Below the pieces are notes generated by a model. The model worked only from the letters and a program-made list of their open reading frames with translations. It was not told the origin of the DNA and did not search any database. Of a stretch of 64,000 bases of DNA, positions 1-8,291 are shown piece by piece. The stretch's first letter is position 1. The number at the start of each line of letters is the position of its first letter. Source of the DNA: Argonema antarcticum A004/B2 (lineage in GTDB: Bacteria > Cyanobacteriota > Cyanobacteriia > Cyanobacteriales > Aerosakkonemataceae). A program made the translations under genes and the position numbers. The stretch is from contig NZ_JAIQZN010000013.1 of NCBI RefSeq assembly GCF_023333585.1, positions 21,069 to 85,068 on the forward strand, in the 5' to 3' direction.

Positions 1-2
1 AT

Positions 3-314
3 GAAGCAGTTTATGTGGAGGAATTGGTGCGATCGCATATTATCGAAAATTGGGAATCGCAAGACAACCCAGAGCATTTGAGGACGATTCGCGATCGTCT
101 ACTGCACGATAAACAGCGTGCTGTTGAACTCCTAAAACTTTACCGAGAAATTTTACATCAAGGACAGGTTGTGGCTGTTGATAGTCCAGTAGAAACGGAA
201 TTAATTATGTCGGGGTTAGTAGTTAAGCGAGAAAACTATCTCCAAGTCAATAACCGGATTTATCAACTGGTATTTGACGATGGTTGGCTAGATAAACAGG
301 GCAAATTTTTGTAG
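3..314 (+). CDS. AAA-like domain ATPase, C-terminal end (partial)
   Basis: The frame is open from the window edge, so only the last ~103 residues are present. They match the C-terminal part of the AAA-like (AAA_35-type) domain encoded at the other end of the window (62134 onward): both share ENWE-QD-PEHL-TIRDR, a LL-LYR-IL stretch and an SGLVV-R...V-NRIY-VF block. Unlike that gene, this one ends right after the ATPase domain, with no coiled coil or WD40 repeats. The family is a P-loop NTPase group of the STAND/conflict type common in cyanobacteria; the P-loop itself lies outside the window. The product is probably cytoplasmic. A miniature element begins directly after the stop codon. Confidence 0.75.
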   Translation, partial: EAVYVEELVRSHIIENWESQDNPEHLRTIRDRLLHDKQRAVELLKLYREILHQGQVVAVDSPVETELIMSGLVVKRENYLQVNNRIYQLVFDDGWLDKQGKFL

Positions 315-316
315 CA

Positions 317-576
317 TAGCTAGGGACTAGGGGCTAGGGGCTAGGGGCTAGGGAAGAAGGAAGAGGAAAAAGCTTACTCCGTAAGAGATTATGGACTAAA
401 GGTATAGCTAGGGACTAGGGGCTAGGGGCTAGGGACTAGGGAAGAGGGAAGAGGGAAGAGGGAAAAGCTTGACGAAGTAAGGGATTATGAACCAGAGGTA
501 AGAGTTGGAGTTGCCCTAACCGACGAGAGCGATTGCTATAACAGTTGGAGTTGCCTTAATCGCCCTGCGGTTGCTA
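317..576 (+). mobile_element. MITE family A, outer copy interrupted by a second copy
   Basis: The left end TAGCTAGGGACTAGGGGC and the right end GTTGCTA flank heptamer repeats (GGGGCTA) and a conserved core ending TTGGAGTTGCCTTAAT. Removing 405-540 rejoins GGACTAAAGGTA to ACAGTTGG, which matches the uninterrupted copy at 9632-9756. The flanking dinucleotides are CA on the left (TA expected) and TA on the right. Confidence 0.7.
405..538 (+). mobile_element. MITE family A, inner nested copy
   Basis: This 134-bp element starts TAGCTAGGG and ends GATTGCTA, with TA on both sides (403-404 and 539-540). It carries GGGGCTA heptamers, a GAGGGAA triplet run and the subfamily right end GACGAGAGCGATTGCTA shared with the copy at 7859-7970. 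It lies inside the outer copy, so it arrived later. Confidence 0.75.
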
Positions 577-580
577 TAAG

Positions 581-680
581 TAGCAACTTTAGGCGGTTAA
601 GACATCCTTAATTCCTGAAGCCCTTAATTCTAAACCCTTCTTCCCCTAGCCCCAAGCCCCTAGCCCCTAGCCCCTAGCTA
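581..680 (-). mobile_element. MITE family A, degraded reverse copy
   Basis: On the minus strand it starts TAGCTAGGGGC, runs through GGGGCTA heptamers and ends AAAGTTGCTA. The left TA duplication is at 681-682; the right one is decayed. It lies between the nested pair and the end of the CHAT gene. Confidence 0.55.
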
Positions 681-702
681 TACTACAGCATATTCGATCC
701 AA

Positions 703-3300
703 TCAAAGCCAATTACCAACTAAAACAAAAGGTGACCAAAAAAACGGGTGGTTATAGGAAGGATTTCGGAGCAAAGTTAATTGAGCTTGGCGCAGGGCGT
801 CGGCTTTGCCCGAAGGGCTCCTCGTTAGCTGCTGATAAAACTTAATCATTAGTTCGGCTGTTGATTCATCCCGTACAGACCAGAGGGTAGCAAGGGTACT
901 TCGCACTCCCGATCGCAAAGCAACACCTGCCAAACCCAAGGTAGCCCGCAAGTCGCCATTAGCGGTTTGGCAAGCGCTCAATACCAAAAGTTCGATCGCA
1001 TCTTTTTCGCTTTTTCCACGTATTTGAAGTAACTCATCTAGTTCCTTAACGTTAATCCGTCCATCCCAAGTAAGAAGAAAAGTTTCTGCCGGATTAGAAC
1101 TAAACTGACCGTGAGTAGCGAGATGTACAACTTTAAAAGGTTTTGCTTCAATTTGATTTTTTAAGGCTGTGCGAGTGAATTGTTTGTCTAATAAAAGTTT
1201 AGAACCATTTACTTCCAAGCCGATCTGCTTAAGTTCAATGGCTACAGATGGTAAAGCCGAAAAACCTTGACGAGCTTCAGTTAGTCCTGCTGTTAAGACA
1301 TTGAGTTGTTCTTTCCTTAGTGTTTGCGGCTCTAGCAGTTGCAAACCAGAACTGAAAACAACAGCGTACTGTTCGATCAGATATTGCTTACCATCGTAAA
1401 GAGCAGCCATCGGAATATTCCGCAAGAATCCATCAGGGATAAATACTAAAGTTTTAATCCTTTGACTTTGTAAATCAGCTTTGGCAGGTTGAATCAGCCA
1501 ATTAAAAACTTCCTGAGAATAACGCAGGCGTTCTTGGTCAGAAAAATCGGGATTCAGCGATGAATAGAGCTGCTTTAAAGTTTTTTCGATCTCTGCTTTA
1601 GGCAGTTTGGTAGCGTAGTGTCGGAGCGGTCGATCGGGAATGGAAAGAATTACTTCCAAGCGATCGGCCAGAATGATGGGATAAATTACAGCAGCTGTAG
1701 GATCGATCTGGTCAATCTGTACGGGATTTGTATCCAGGCAAGCATCTTGGAAAAAATTATCGAGTTCTGCTAATTGTAGGGCTTCTATGACTTCGCGAGC
1801 CGTTTTAAGGTCGGATTGAGTGGAGTTTTCTTGTAGCAACAGGTCTACGAATTCCCGATGAATGGGTTCGACACTTTTGGTGAAGTTAAACTGGATATCG
1901 GAGTTAATGGCAATGAGGTCGCTCCGCAAAGCCTTGAGTGCTTTCAAGGCTTCTTTATAGGCAGCGATCGCATCTTCCCGTTTTCCCTCCTGTTTGAACA
2001 GGCGACCAACTTGCCAAGCACTGCGAGCTACTAATTCGTCTGAGCTTGTCTGTTGTGCAATCTGCAAAGCCTGTTGTGCAAGTGTTTGCGCCTCTTTTGT
2101 TTTCCCTTGTTGTGCGTACAGCTGGCTGAGTCGATCGAGTGCGTAAGCTTCGGCGGTAGAATCTTGCAGTTGTCTCGCTAACTGCACTGCTGCACCTAAG
2201 CTGGTAGCAATTTCCGGCAAAGTTGTGGTTGGAAGAACCTTCGGATCTCGCTCTACCAATCTCATTAAGTTTTGAGCGAAATTAACTCGAAGGTAAATAG
2301 ATTGACGACCGGAGGGAAGGCTGGCAATTTTGGATTGAATCTGAGGTAAAAGGGCGATCGCTTCTTCGTTCTGCTGTGCTTCTATTCTAAAACTGAATTG
2401 GTTGAGGAGAGCTTGAGTTTGCAATAAAGGATTGCTAGCCAATTTTGCCGCTTCTTGATAGTATTCCAAGGCAAATCTGCTTTCATTCAAATCCCTGGCT
2501 ATGTTACCGATATTGAGGAAGGTAGCGGCCCGATCGTTACTGCTTCCCGTACTCTCACTAATCGTCAAACTTTCATCTAGGATTTCATAAGACTGCCGTA
2601 AATAGCCGATCGATTGTAGGGCTATTCCCAAACTCCGCAAACCGGCTGCTCTTAGCTTTGCATCTGGATGATTCCGAATTTCTGGCAACATTTCTGACAA
2701 TATAGATAGAGCGCGTCGGTGCTTTCCTAATATCCGCAGCGCTTGAGCCTGATTGATTCTGCTTCCCAGAATGCCCGTTTGATTGGACGCTTGTTTGTAA
2801 GCAGATTCTGCTTGCATCCAAGTTTCTATTGCTGCCTGAGTTTGTCCTGTTTTAGCAAGCAAGGTTCCCAGGGAGTTGAGGGCTTGTCCCTGTAGGGATA
2901 AGCCTTGCGCGTTAAGCTTGCCTTGACTTTGCAACAATTGCAGACTGCGATCGAGTGCTGTGCGAGAGAGTTCGGCCCCTCCCAGGTCTTGATAAGCCAA
3001 AGATAAATAGTTTAATACCGAAACTTGCGGTATAATAGCACCTTCAGCCTCGAAAGCTTTGGCTGCTTGTTGCCAAATAGCGATCGCATCTTGATAGCGT
3101 CCGACTTGATAGAGTTCCCTTCCCTGTTCTACAAGTTGTCTGGGTGCTGAAGTTGGTTGTGCGATCGGAACTGTAGTGGCAGAATAAGTAAGGGAGGGAA
3201 AGATTACCGTTACTGAAAATAGAGTCAATAATCCCAATCCGATATTCAAGCAAGATTGCAATAAACTTTTTTTTAAAGTCATAGTTGGTTTAGAGCGCAT
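703..3300 (-). CDS. Secreted TPR-CHAT domain protein
   Basis: This 865-residue protein has an N-terminal hydrophobic signal segment (about residues 10-40). A long array of TPR-like helical hairpins follows (about 50-470; repeated AIxxWxxA and LGxxxxxxG patterns), then a C-terminal CHAT domain (about 560-865). The CHAT catalytic pair is visible: His730 in HLATHG and Cys777 in LSACQT. CHAT domains are caspase-like cysteine proteases of the clan that includes separase, and TPRs usually bind partner proteins. The signal segment suggests export, unlike cytoplasmic CHAT effectors. The start overlaps the end of the upstream adhesin gene by 11 bp, so the two are very likely co-transcribed and translationally coupled. 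An alternative start is Met7. Confidence 0.88.
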   Translation of the reverse strand: MRSKPTMTLKKSLLQSCLNIGLGLLTLFSVTVIFPSLTYSATTVPIAQPTSAPRQLVEQGRELYQVGRYQDAIAIWQQAAKAFEAEGAIIPQVSVLNYLSLAYQDLGGAELSRTALDRSLQLLQSQGKLNAQGLSLQGQALNSLGTLLAKTGQTQAAIETWMQAESAYKQASNQTGILGSRINQAQALRILGKHRRALSILSEMLPEIRNHPDAKLRAAGLRSLGIALQSIGYLRQSYEILDESLTISESTGSSNDRAATFLNIGNIARDLNESRFALEYYQEAAKLASNPLLQTQALLNQFSFRIEAQQNEEAIALLPQIQSKIASLPSGRQSIYLRVNFAQNLMRLVERDPKVLPTTTLPEIATSLGAAVQLARQLQDSTAEAYALDRLSQLYAQQGKTKEAQTLAQQALQIAQQTSSDELVARSAWQVGRLFKQEGKREDAIAAYKEALKALKALRSDLIAINSDIQFNFTKSVEPIHREFVDLLLQENSTQSDLKTAREVIEALQLAELDNFFQDACLDTNPVQIDQIDPTAAVIYPIILADRLEVILSIPDRPLRHYATKLPKAEIEKTLKQLYSSLNPDFSDQERLRYSQEVFNWLIQPAKADLQSQRIKTLVFIPDGFLRNIPMAALYDGKQYLIEQYAVVFSSGLQLLEPQTLRKEQLNVLTAGLTEARQGFSALPSVAIELKQIGLEVNGSKLLLDKQFTRTALKNQIEAKPFKVVHLATHGQFSSNPAETFLLTWDGRINVKELDELLQIRGKSEKDAIELLVLSACQTANGDLRATLGLAGVALRSGVRSTLATLWSVRDESTAELMIKFYQQLTRSPSGKADALRQAQLTLLRNPSYNHPFFWSPFVLVGNWL

Positions 3301-5785
3301 GGCAGTTTGAGTGTTGTAAAAAATATAGATTAGAATGGGATGCGGTCGCCACCAAAACTACTTGACCTTGTGCGTTGACTTTCCAAGTTGTAGCTTCGAC
3401 TATCTGCCGTAAAGAGTTAACTGAAAATCCTTCTGTGGGATGCGTTCGTCTGGAGTTTGCTTGCTGGTTTTGAGCCAGATAATCTCCCCAATCTTGCCAT
3501 ATTTCCTCACTGCTAAACGGTACTGTCGGGTCTGATGGCAAGCCGCCTCTTCCGGTGACGGTAAAAGTATTGCCTCCTTTTGCTGCACAAGCGGCGATAA
3601 TCTGCTGGGAAGAATCGGAAATTTCGGCTGGTAATTCGACTAATCCAGATCTCGGATTTACATCTGGTGTGTTGAGGGTGACGTTACCGGAAACTCCGAA
3701 GTCAGAACTGGCGGTGATATCGCTCAAGGGTGTTTGTTGGAGACGAAATTGAGTGCCGAAAATCCCTTGAGTGGTAATTTGAATATTGCCCCCATTTCCT
3801 TCAAAAGCATTGGCACTGATATCGCTATTTTCCAAGGCGACAATAGTACTGGCGTCAATTGAGAGGTTGCCGCCATTGCCTCTGTTGCCTGCTGCTGCTG
3901 TGATTTGGCTGCCGTTGCGAAGTTGCAGGGAATTTCTTGCTTGCAGGATAATGTTACCGCCTTGACCGGATTGAGTGGATGCGCTGATGTTACCCAAACG
4001 ATCGAGGAAAATCGAGCCAGCCCCGATCGTTAAGTTTCCAGCATCTCCCGAACCATCATTTCTGACTGTAACTAGACCCCCATCTGAAACTCGCAATACT
4101 GGTGTGTTAATCGTCACATTTCCCGATGCCCCGCTGGGTTGGGGAGGCAAACCCAGAATTTCTCGCAGAAAGGGGGACAGAATTACGCCAGAAGTATCTA
4201 TTTTAGAGGGACTGGGCGAGCCTGGAAGTTTGCCGCTCACCTCGACAAACTCAGAGGCATTGATAGTAACGCTGCCAGAATCTCCCGATGCTACGTTAGA
4301 TGAACTGAGGCTTCCTCCATCGCGCAGAACCAACCGGGGAGTGTTAATAGTTACATTCCCACCACTTCCAGAACCGAGTGTAGAAGCAGCCACGTTGCTA
4401 GCAGCAAAAGCAATCGGTGACATCCCAATCAGTTCGATCGATTCGGTGGCATTCACTGTTACTGTCCCGCTGGAGCCGCTGCCAAAGTTTGTAGATGCGA
4501 TCGCTCCTCCATTCCGATTCAGCAAGCGTGTGGTTGATAAATTTAGATCTCCAGCAGATCCAGGCGCAAAAGATTGAGTTGTAATAATGCTAACCCTAGC
4601 TTGTCTGGTGGGTACGCTATCAAGCAGTTGCACAGACTCGGAAACGTTTGCGGATATATTTCCCCCTTTGGCTACACTCAAGGTTCTTGAAAGGATTGCT
4701 GCTCCATCCTGCAAGATTAACTGTGGAGTTGACAGTGTAATATCTGCGCCATTTCCTGCTGCTACTGTTTCAGTGGTTAATCGACTCTGAATAGTTGTAT
4801 CTGGAGTGCTTCCTTTCAATAGCAAGGACTCGGAAGCATTTATGTTGATGTTTCCAAGAGACTGAATTCCCTGCTGCTGAATCAACAAAACTGAGCCATC
4901 CAGGAGGGAGATTTGACGACCTTGCACTTGGATCGAACCCGATCCTGCGCCACTGGCATCGGCAAAGGCCGATCTCGTGAATTGGATATCTCGGAAGCGT
5001 TTCACACCGTCATAGTTAGAAATCCACCCCTGTGCCGTCCCGATGAGACTAACTCTGCCTTCTTCTACGCTGCCTAACTCTATTCGTCCGCTGTCGGCGC
5101 TCAGAGTGCTACCTTCAAGGGTGATATTGCCTCCTAGTAAAGCTAGCGTATTTCCCGATCGAACTCGCAGACCCTTATCGCTACTACCCCGGTTAATCGG
5201 TACACCATCTTCGATCGAAAGACTGTGACCCGTACCTTCAACCGCAATCGCGCCTGGAGTTGGCCCGAACTGCAAGCCGATCGGTACATTTACCCTTAGT
5301 AAAGGGGGTGCGTTGGGTTCGGTAGCGTTGAAAAAGCTACCATCAGATAATTGCAAACTATTGGCAGTAGAGCCAATAAACGAACCGCCGATATCGAGGC
5401 GAGCATTTGGCCCAAAAACGATGCCATTGGGATTGAGCAGAAATAGGTTGGCCTTACCGTTAGCACCAATTAATCCGTCGATATTAGAAATCGATGAACC
5501 TGTGACGCGGGTAATAATATTTTCAATATTAGTAGCGTTGTTGAACAATGCCTCAGTGTCAGTAGGAACAGAAAATTCTTGAAAACTATGGAATAAATTG
5601 CTACCTGCGGTCGTTCCCCCCTCAATAGTAAAGGTACTACCTTGACTGGTAACCGTGGAAGGGGCTGTCAGGGTCCGATCGGGAATTACTTGCGCTTGAG
5701 CGCAACTTGCCCAAACTGCGATCGCGATCGGACTCATAACGCTAATTCTGAAAAGACCGCTGACGCGATGCTGGTTAAAATCCAT
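3290..5785 (-). CDS. Filamentous haemagglutinin N-terminal (TPS) domain adhesin
   Basis: This 831-residue exported protein has a signal peptide ending near AQA (about residue 32). A two-partner-secretion domain follows (about 33-190), with the diagnostic NPNGIVFGP motif and the phrase FHSFQEFSV. The rest is beta-helix-like repeats rich in G-N-I/V-T-I-N and LxDGxxI motifs, and there are two cysteines near the C-terminus. The family is exported through an Omp85/TpsB pore and forms surface beta-helices for adhesion or aggregation. No TpsB partner gene is in the window. The CHAT protease follows in the same operon with an 11-bp overlap. The tail contains GQVVLVA, also found in a relic at 5902-5943. 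Confidence 0.88.
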   Translation of the reverse strand: MDFNQHRVSGLFRISVMSPIAIAVWASCAQAQVIPDRTLTAPSTVTSQGSTFTIEGGTTAGSNLFHSFQEFSVPTDTEALFNNATNIENIITRVTGSSISNIDGLIGANGKANLFLLNPNGIVFGPNARLDIGGSFIGSTANSLQLSDGSFFNATEPNAPPLLRVNVPIGLQFGPTPGAIAVEGTGHSLSIEDGVPINRGSSDKGLRVRSGNTLALLGGNITLEGSTLSADSGRIELGSVEEGRVSLIGTAQGWISNYDGVKRFRDIQFTRSAFADASGAGSGSIQVQGRQISLLDGSVLLIQQQGIQSLGNININASESLLLKGSTPDTTIQSRLTTETVAAGNGADITLSTPQLILQDGAAILSRTLSVAKGGNISANVSESVQLLDSVPTRQARVSIITTQSFAPGSAGDLNLSTTRLLNRNGGAIASTNFGSGSSGTVTVNATESIELIGMSPIAFAASNVAASTLGSGSGGNVTINTPRLVLRDGGSLSSSNVASGDSGSVTINASEFVEVSGKLPGSPSPSKIDTSGVILSPFLREILGLPPQPSGASGNVTINTPVLRVSDGGLVTVRNDGSGDAGNLTIGAGSIFLDRLGNISASTQSGQGGNIILQARNSLQLRNGSQITAAAGNRGNGGNLSIDASTIVALENSDISANAFEGNGGNIQITTQGIFGTQFRLQQTPLSDITASSDFGVSGNVTLNTPDVNPRSGLVELPAEISDSSQQIIAACAAKGGNTFTVTGRGGLPSDPTVPFSSEEIWQDWGDYLAQNQQANSRRTHPTEGFSVNSLRQIVEATTWKVNAQGQVVLVATASHSNLYFLQHSNCHAL

Positions 5786-5901
5786 ACTGGTATTGTTGGG
5801 TGTTCAAGCTATGAATTATACCTCGCTTACTGAGAGTATTAATGTTAAATAGAATACAAGTTGCCATTAGTTTACAAAATGCGACAGTGGGGCTTGCGAC
5901 C

Positions 5902-5943
5902 TCATAATTTCGATGTTGAAGCCACCAAAACTACTTGACTTGA
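5902..5943 (-). pseudogene. Relic of an adhesin C-terminus
   Basis: Read on the minus strand, this stretch encodes QVVLVASTSKL and a stop. It matches the QVVLVATAS tail of the neighbouring adhesin, and the 19-base core GCCACCAAAACTACTTGAC is identical at 3350-3368 and 5922-5940. It suggests a second adhesin gene once stood here. Confidence 0.45.
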
Positions 5944-5947
5944 CACT

Positions 5948-6338
5948 TCAGGGTAATTGCTGAAGGGGAATTTCGATCGCAAATTCCGTTCCTTTCCCCA
6001 CTTCGGAGTGATAGAGCAATCGTCCTCGATGTTTTTAAATTGGAGGTTTCACGATCGACTCCTCCTCCTTCTCTGGCGCGAATTACGCCTTGAAAGGGAG
6101 GCGTTGTCACTAGAAACTGGAGATTTTTTTGCGTATGTGACAGAAATGACTCAATATTTCTTACTCTGTCATTAGTCTGCTTCTTAATTCGATTAAGGTT
6201 GAGTTCTGATATTGCTTGAGTAGAAGAAAAGATTCCATACATCCCGATAGTAGAAGCTGGAATAAGAGTACTTAAGACCAGCAATGCCAAGAGTTTACTA
6301 TATAGGGTCTTCAACATAGAATGAAAATCCAGTGACAA
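5948..6338 (-). pseudogene. Histidine kinase gene with internal deletion
   Basis: The N-terminal part encodes a membrane segment (LLALLVLSTLIPASTIGMYG) and the start of a Cache-type sensor region (IESFLSHTQKNLQFL). About 100 codons in, the frame breaks. The last ~25 codons, read in another minus-strand frame, encode LLYHSEVGKGTEFAIEIPLQ and a stop, which is the classical end of a histidine-kinase ATPase domain. The sensor remainder, the HisKA domain and most of the HATPase domain are missing, so this is a gene with both ends kept and the middle lost. The preceding IS element is inserted only a few bases upstream of its start. It is not expected to make a functional kinase. Confidence 0.7.
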
Positions 6339-6480
6339 CTCCTACACCAACTGAGTACAGTATGGTGTAGGCTTCTCAGCGACTCCCGGTATCCCGTCGG
6401 ACATTAACTGAGCTTTAAAGACGAATTGCCCTACCGCCTTGTTTTTGATATTAATAGCTGCATTGTGGTCACGGCCTAGA
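6330..6480 (-). ncRNA. Candidate right-end guide RNA (omega/reRNA) of the TnpB element
   Basis: By analogy with characterised TnpB elements, the RNA scaffold would span the 3' part of tnpB and the right-end hairpin (6341-6371), with the guide copied from host DNA just beyond 6330. Only the hairpin is seen directly; the 5' limit is a guess. Confidence 0.3.
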
Positions 6481-7571
6481 CTACACCCACAGTGAGGGCA
6501 GTCATGCCAACGAATGTGCAGCTTTTTAGGTACTTTTTCGCCGCAATTGGAGCAATCCTGTGATGTGTTATGGGCACTGACTGGGACAACCAACAAACCA
6601 GCATTTTCGGCTTTATTTGTTAGTATCGACAGAAAGCTTGACCACCCAGCATCCAACACGGACTTAGCCAATCGTGTACGAGCAAGCCCTTTAACGTTTA
6701 AATCTTCATGAGCAACTACGTCATATTTTGATAACAGCCAGTTCGCTGTTTTGAAATGGAAATCTTTCCGTTTATCGGCAACTTTCTTATGCTGTTTCCC
6801 TAGCTGCTTGACGGCTTTCTGTCTACGGTTGCTTCCTTTCTTGCGACGAGACACACGTTTTTGGATTACTCGTAACCGTTTTTGAGCTTTCCGATAATGT
6901 TGAGGAATAGCAACCGTTTCCCCAACGGAAGTTGTCAAGAATTCCTTGAGTCCTACATCAATTCCCGTGATTGAGTCTGGGTTGAAATCTGGCTTGATTT
7001 CTGGAACTGTTTTGTCTTCTAGAGAAAGGGTCAGGTAGAAGCCGTCTGCTTTCTTGGTAACAGATGCAGTTTTGATTTTGAATCCATCTGGAATAGGACG
7101 GTGCAAGACAACTTTAACCTTCCCGAACATGGGCAAATTAATCAGGTTGCCTTGCAAGCATCCATCTTTCATTTGAGGATAAGTGAACGTGCGATAACGG
7201 TTACGAGCCTTAAACCTTGGCTTACCGCTACGTTTACCGTTACTGTCTCCTTTGAGGAATCTGTCAAATGTTGCCTTAACTCGCTTGACTACATCCTGAA
7301 GCACTTGAGAGGATATTTCGGAATACCAAGGATGAGTTTTCTTGAGTTGAGGTAGCGTTTTCTTTTGGGAGTAATAGTCTGGTTTGTCTCGCAATTCTGG
7401 CAGATGACAAACAAGAGGACAAGCGTTAACAGGAGAACGATTCTGTTCGTACCAATTAAACCTATCAGCCAACAAGTAATTGTACTGAGCGCACAACATT
7501 GCAAGCCACTTGTCAATATTGGCGGCTTGCTGTTTTGTTGGGCGTAACTTGTACTGGTAGGCTGTTCTCAT
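6342..7571 (-). CDS. tnpB: TnpB family RNA-guided nuclease of an IS605-type element
   Basis: This is a 409-residue TnpB with the start placed at [12 protein letters not shown], the usual family N-terminus; an in-frame extension upstream is not needed. The N-terminal helix-turn-helix domain precedes a RuvC-like nuclease with its three acidic positions visible: Asp in GIDVGLKEF, Glu in HEDLNVKGL and Asp in [11 protein letters not shown] zinc finger with two CxxC pairs (CSNCG and CPHCG) lies between motifs II and III. TnpB proteins are known to cut DNA guided by an RNA made from the element's right end. The stop codon lies within the right-end hairpin. All key residues are present, so it is probably active. 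It is divergent from the small RHH gene at 7609. Confidence 0.92.
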   Translation of the reverse strand: MRTAYQYKLRPTKQQAANIDKWLAMLCAQYNYLLADRFNWYEQNRSPVNACPLVCHLPELRDKPDYYSQKKTLPQLKKTHPWYSEISSQVLQDVVKRVKATFDRFLKGDSNGKRSGKPRFKARNRYRTFTYPQMKDGCLQGNLINLPMFGKVKVVLHRPIPDGFKIKTASVTKKADGFYLTLSLEDKTVPEIKPDFNPDSITGIDVGLKEFLTTSVGETVAIPQHYRKAQKRLRVIQKRVSRRKKGSNRRQKAVKQLGKQHKKVADKRKDFHFKTANWLLSKYDVVAHEDLNVKGLARTRLAKSVLDAGWSSFLSILTNKAENAGLLVVPVSAHNTSQDCSNCGEKVPKKLHIRWHDCPHCGCSLGRDHNAAINIKNKAVGQFVFKAQLMSDGIPGVAEKPTPYCTQLV

Positions 7572-7608
7572 GGCATTATTATACCAGACCTGACGGCAAT
7601 ATGATGGC

Positions 7609-7755
7609 ATGACAAAAATAACAATTCGTCCATCTGATAGCGAGTATGAACACCTGGTGAAATACTGCAAAACAAAAGGACGAACTCAGAATGACGTACT
7701 TCGAGAACTTATCAGGAGATTGTCAATCAAAGGGGTATTGAACCCCCTTGATTGA
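7609..7755 (+). CDS. Small ribbon-helix-helix protein inside the TnpB element
   Basis: This 48-codon gene is divergent from tnpB, with 37 bp between the two start codons. The product reads as one ribbon-helix-helix unit: a beta strand ([10 protein letters not shown]), a first helix ([14 protein letters not shown]) and a second helix ([15 protein letters not shown]). This is the pattern of MetJ/Arc-type dimeric repressors and antitoxins. The tight divergent spacing suggests it represses tnpB and itself through the shared promoter. Two earlier ATGs at 7601 and 7604 open a two- or three-codon leader ending in TGA that overlaps this start. It is short but has clear fold-like periodicity. The function is inferred. 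Confidence 0.6.
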   Translation: MTKITIRPSDSEYEHLVKYCKTKGRTQNDVLRELIRRLSIKGVLNPLD

Positions 7756-7858
7756 CCGCCTATCCATCCCAACGCCAACCTGGGTACAGGTATGGCGTGG
7801 GGCTTCCGGCGAAGAAAGCTAAAAAAAACTTGACGAAACATCTTTTCCTATGATTTTA

Positions 7859-7970
7859 TAGCTAGGGGCTAGGTGCGAGCGTTGAGGGAAGAGAGAAAAG
7901 GGTTACGGAGTAAGGGATGGAAGGTGAAAAGAAGAGTTGGAGTTGTCCTAACCGACGAGAGCGATTGCTA
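7859..7970 (+). mobile_element. MITE family A copy
   Basis: This 112-bp element has left end TAGCTAGGGGC and right end GACGAGAGCGATTGCTA, with TA on both sides (7857-7858 and 7971-7972). The internal heptamer run is shorter than in the other copies. Confidence 0.7.
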
Positions 7971-8032
7971 TATGTACCAAGTAGTTATGCGATCGCTAAT
8001 ATCCCTATGTGACCCCACTAAACTTAGATTAG

Positions 8033-8090
8033 CTTATTTACTGGAGTTTAGACTATCGCACCTGCGATAGTCTAAACTCCAGTAAATAAG
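8033..8090. repeat. Perfect 58-bp palindrome (28-bp arms, 2-bp spacer)
   Basis: The left arm starts CTTATTTACTGGAGTTTAG, the right arm is its exact reverse complement, and CC separates them. No T-run follows, so it is not a standard terminator. A smaller hairpin (AAATCCC/GGGATTT, 8101-8125) follows. The rest of the gap up to 8291 shows nothing else recognisable. Confidence 0.85.
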
Positions 8091-8291
8091 ACTTTGGTAT
8101 AAATCCCTATTGTTCAATGGGATTTGAGTATAAATTAGCACTAAATCCGAAGGTAAAAGTTATTTACCAAGGTTTTTTTTGGCAGGAATAGATTCCATTT
8201 TTTTCTTATAGGTGCAAAGAATGATTGGCGATCGGTCTGGTTTTGTTGCGACATCTAATCCAATCGCAACTATAATTTGAGTTTAAATATG

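Larger units (their letters stand above)
6330..7812 (-). mobile_element. IS200/IS605-type element carrying tnpB and a small RHH gene
   Basis: Both ends carry related hairpins. The right end has CCTACACCA paired with TGGTGTAGG (6341-6371). The left end has ACGCCA paired with TGGCGT (7769-7800). Both loops contain a CTGRGTACAG sequence and both stems are preceded by GAAGCC on the minus strand. No tnpA transposase is present, so it is a non-autonomous IS1341-like element. The exact borders are estimated. Confidence 0.65.

Noticed and set aside
319..445. Heptamer runs considered as a CRISPR array
   Set aside because: Units are 7 bp without spacers; they are tandem repeats inside miniature elements.
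3975..4577. Plus-strand frame of 200 codons within the adhesin gene
   Set aside because: Antisense to the beta-helix repeats of the adhesin; no domain or ribosome site.
7572..7670. N-terminal extension of the first TnpB
   Set aside because: It overlaps the divergent RHH gene and precedes the usual TnpB start [11 protein letters not shown].
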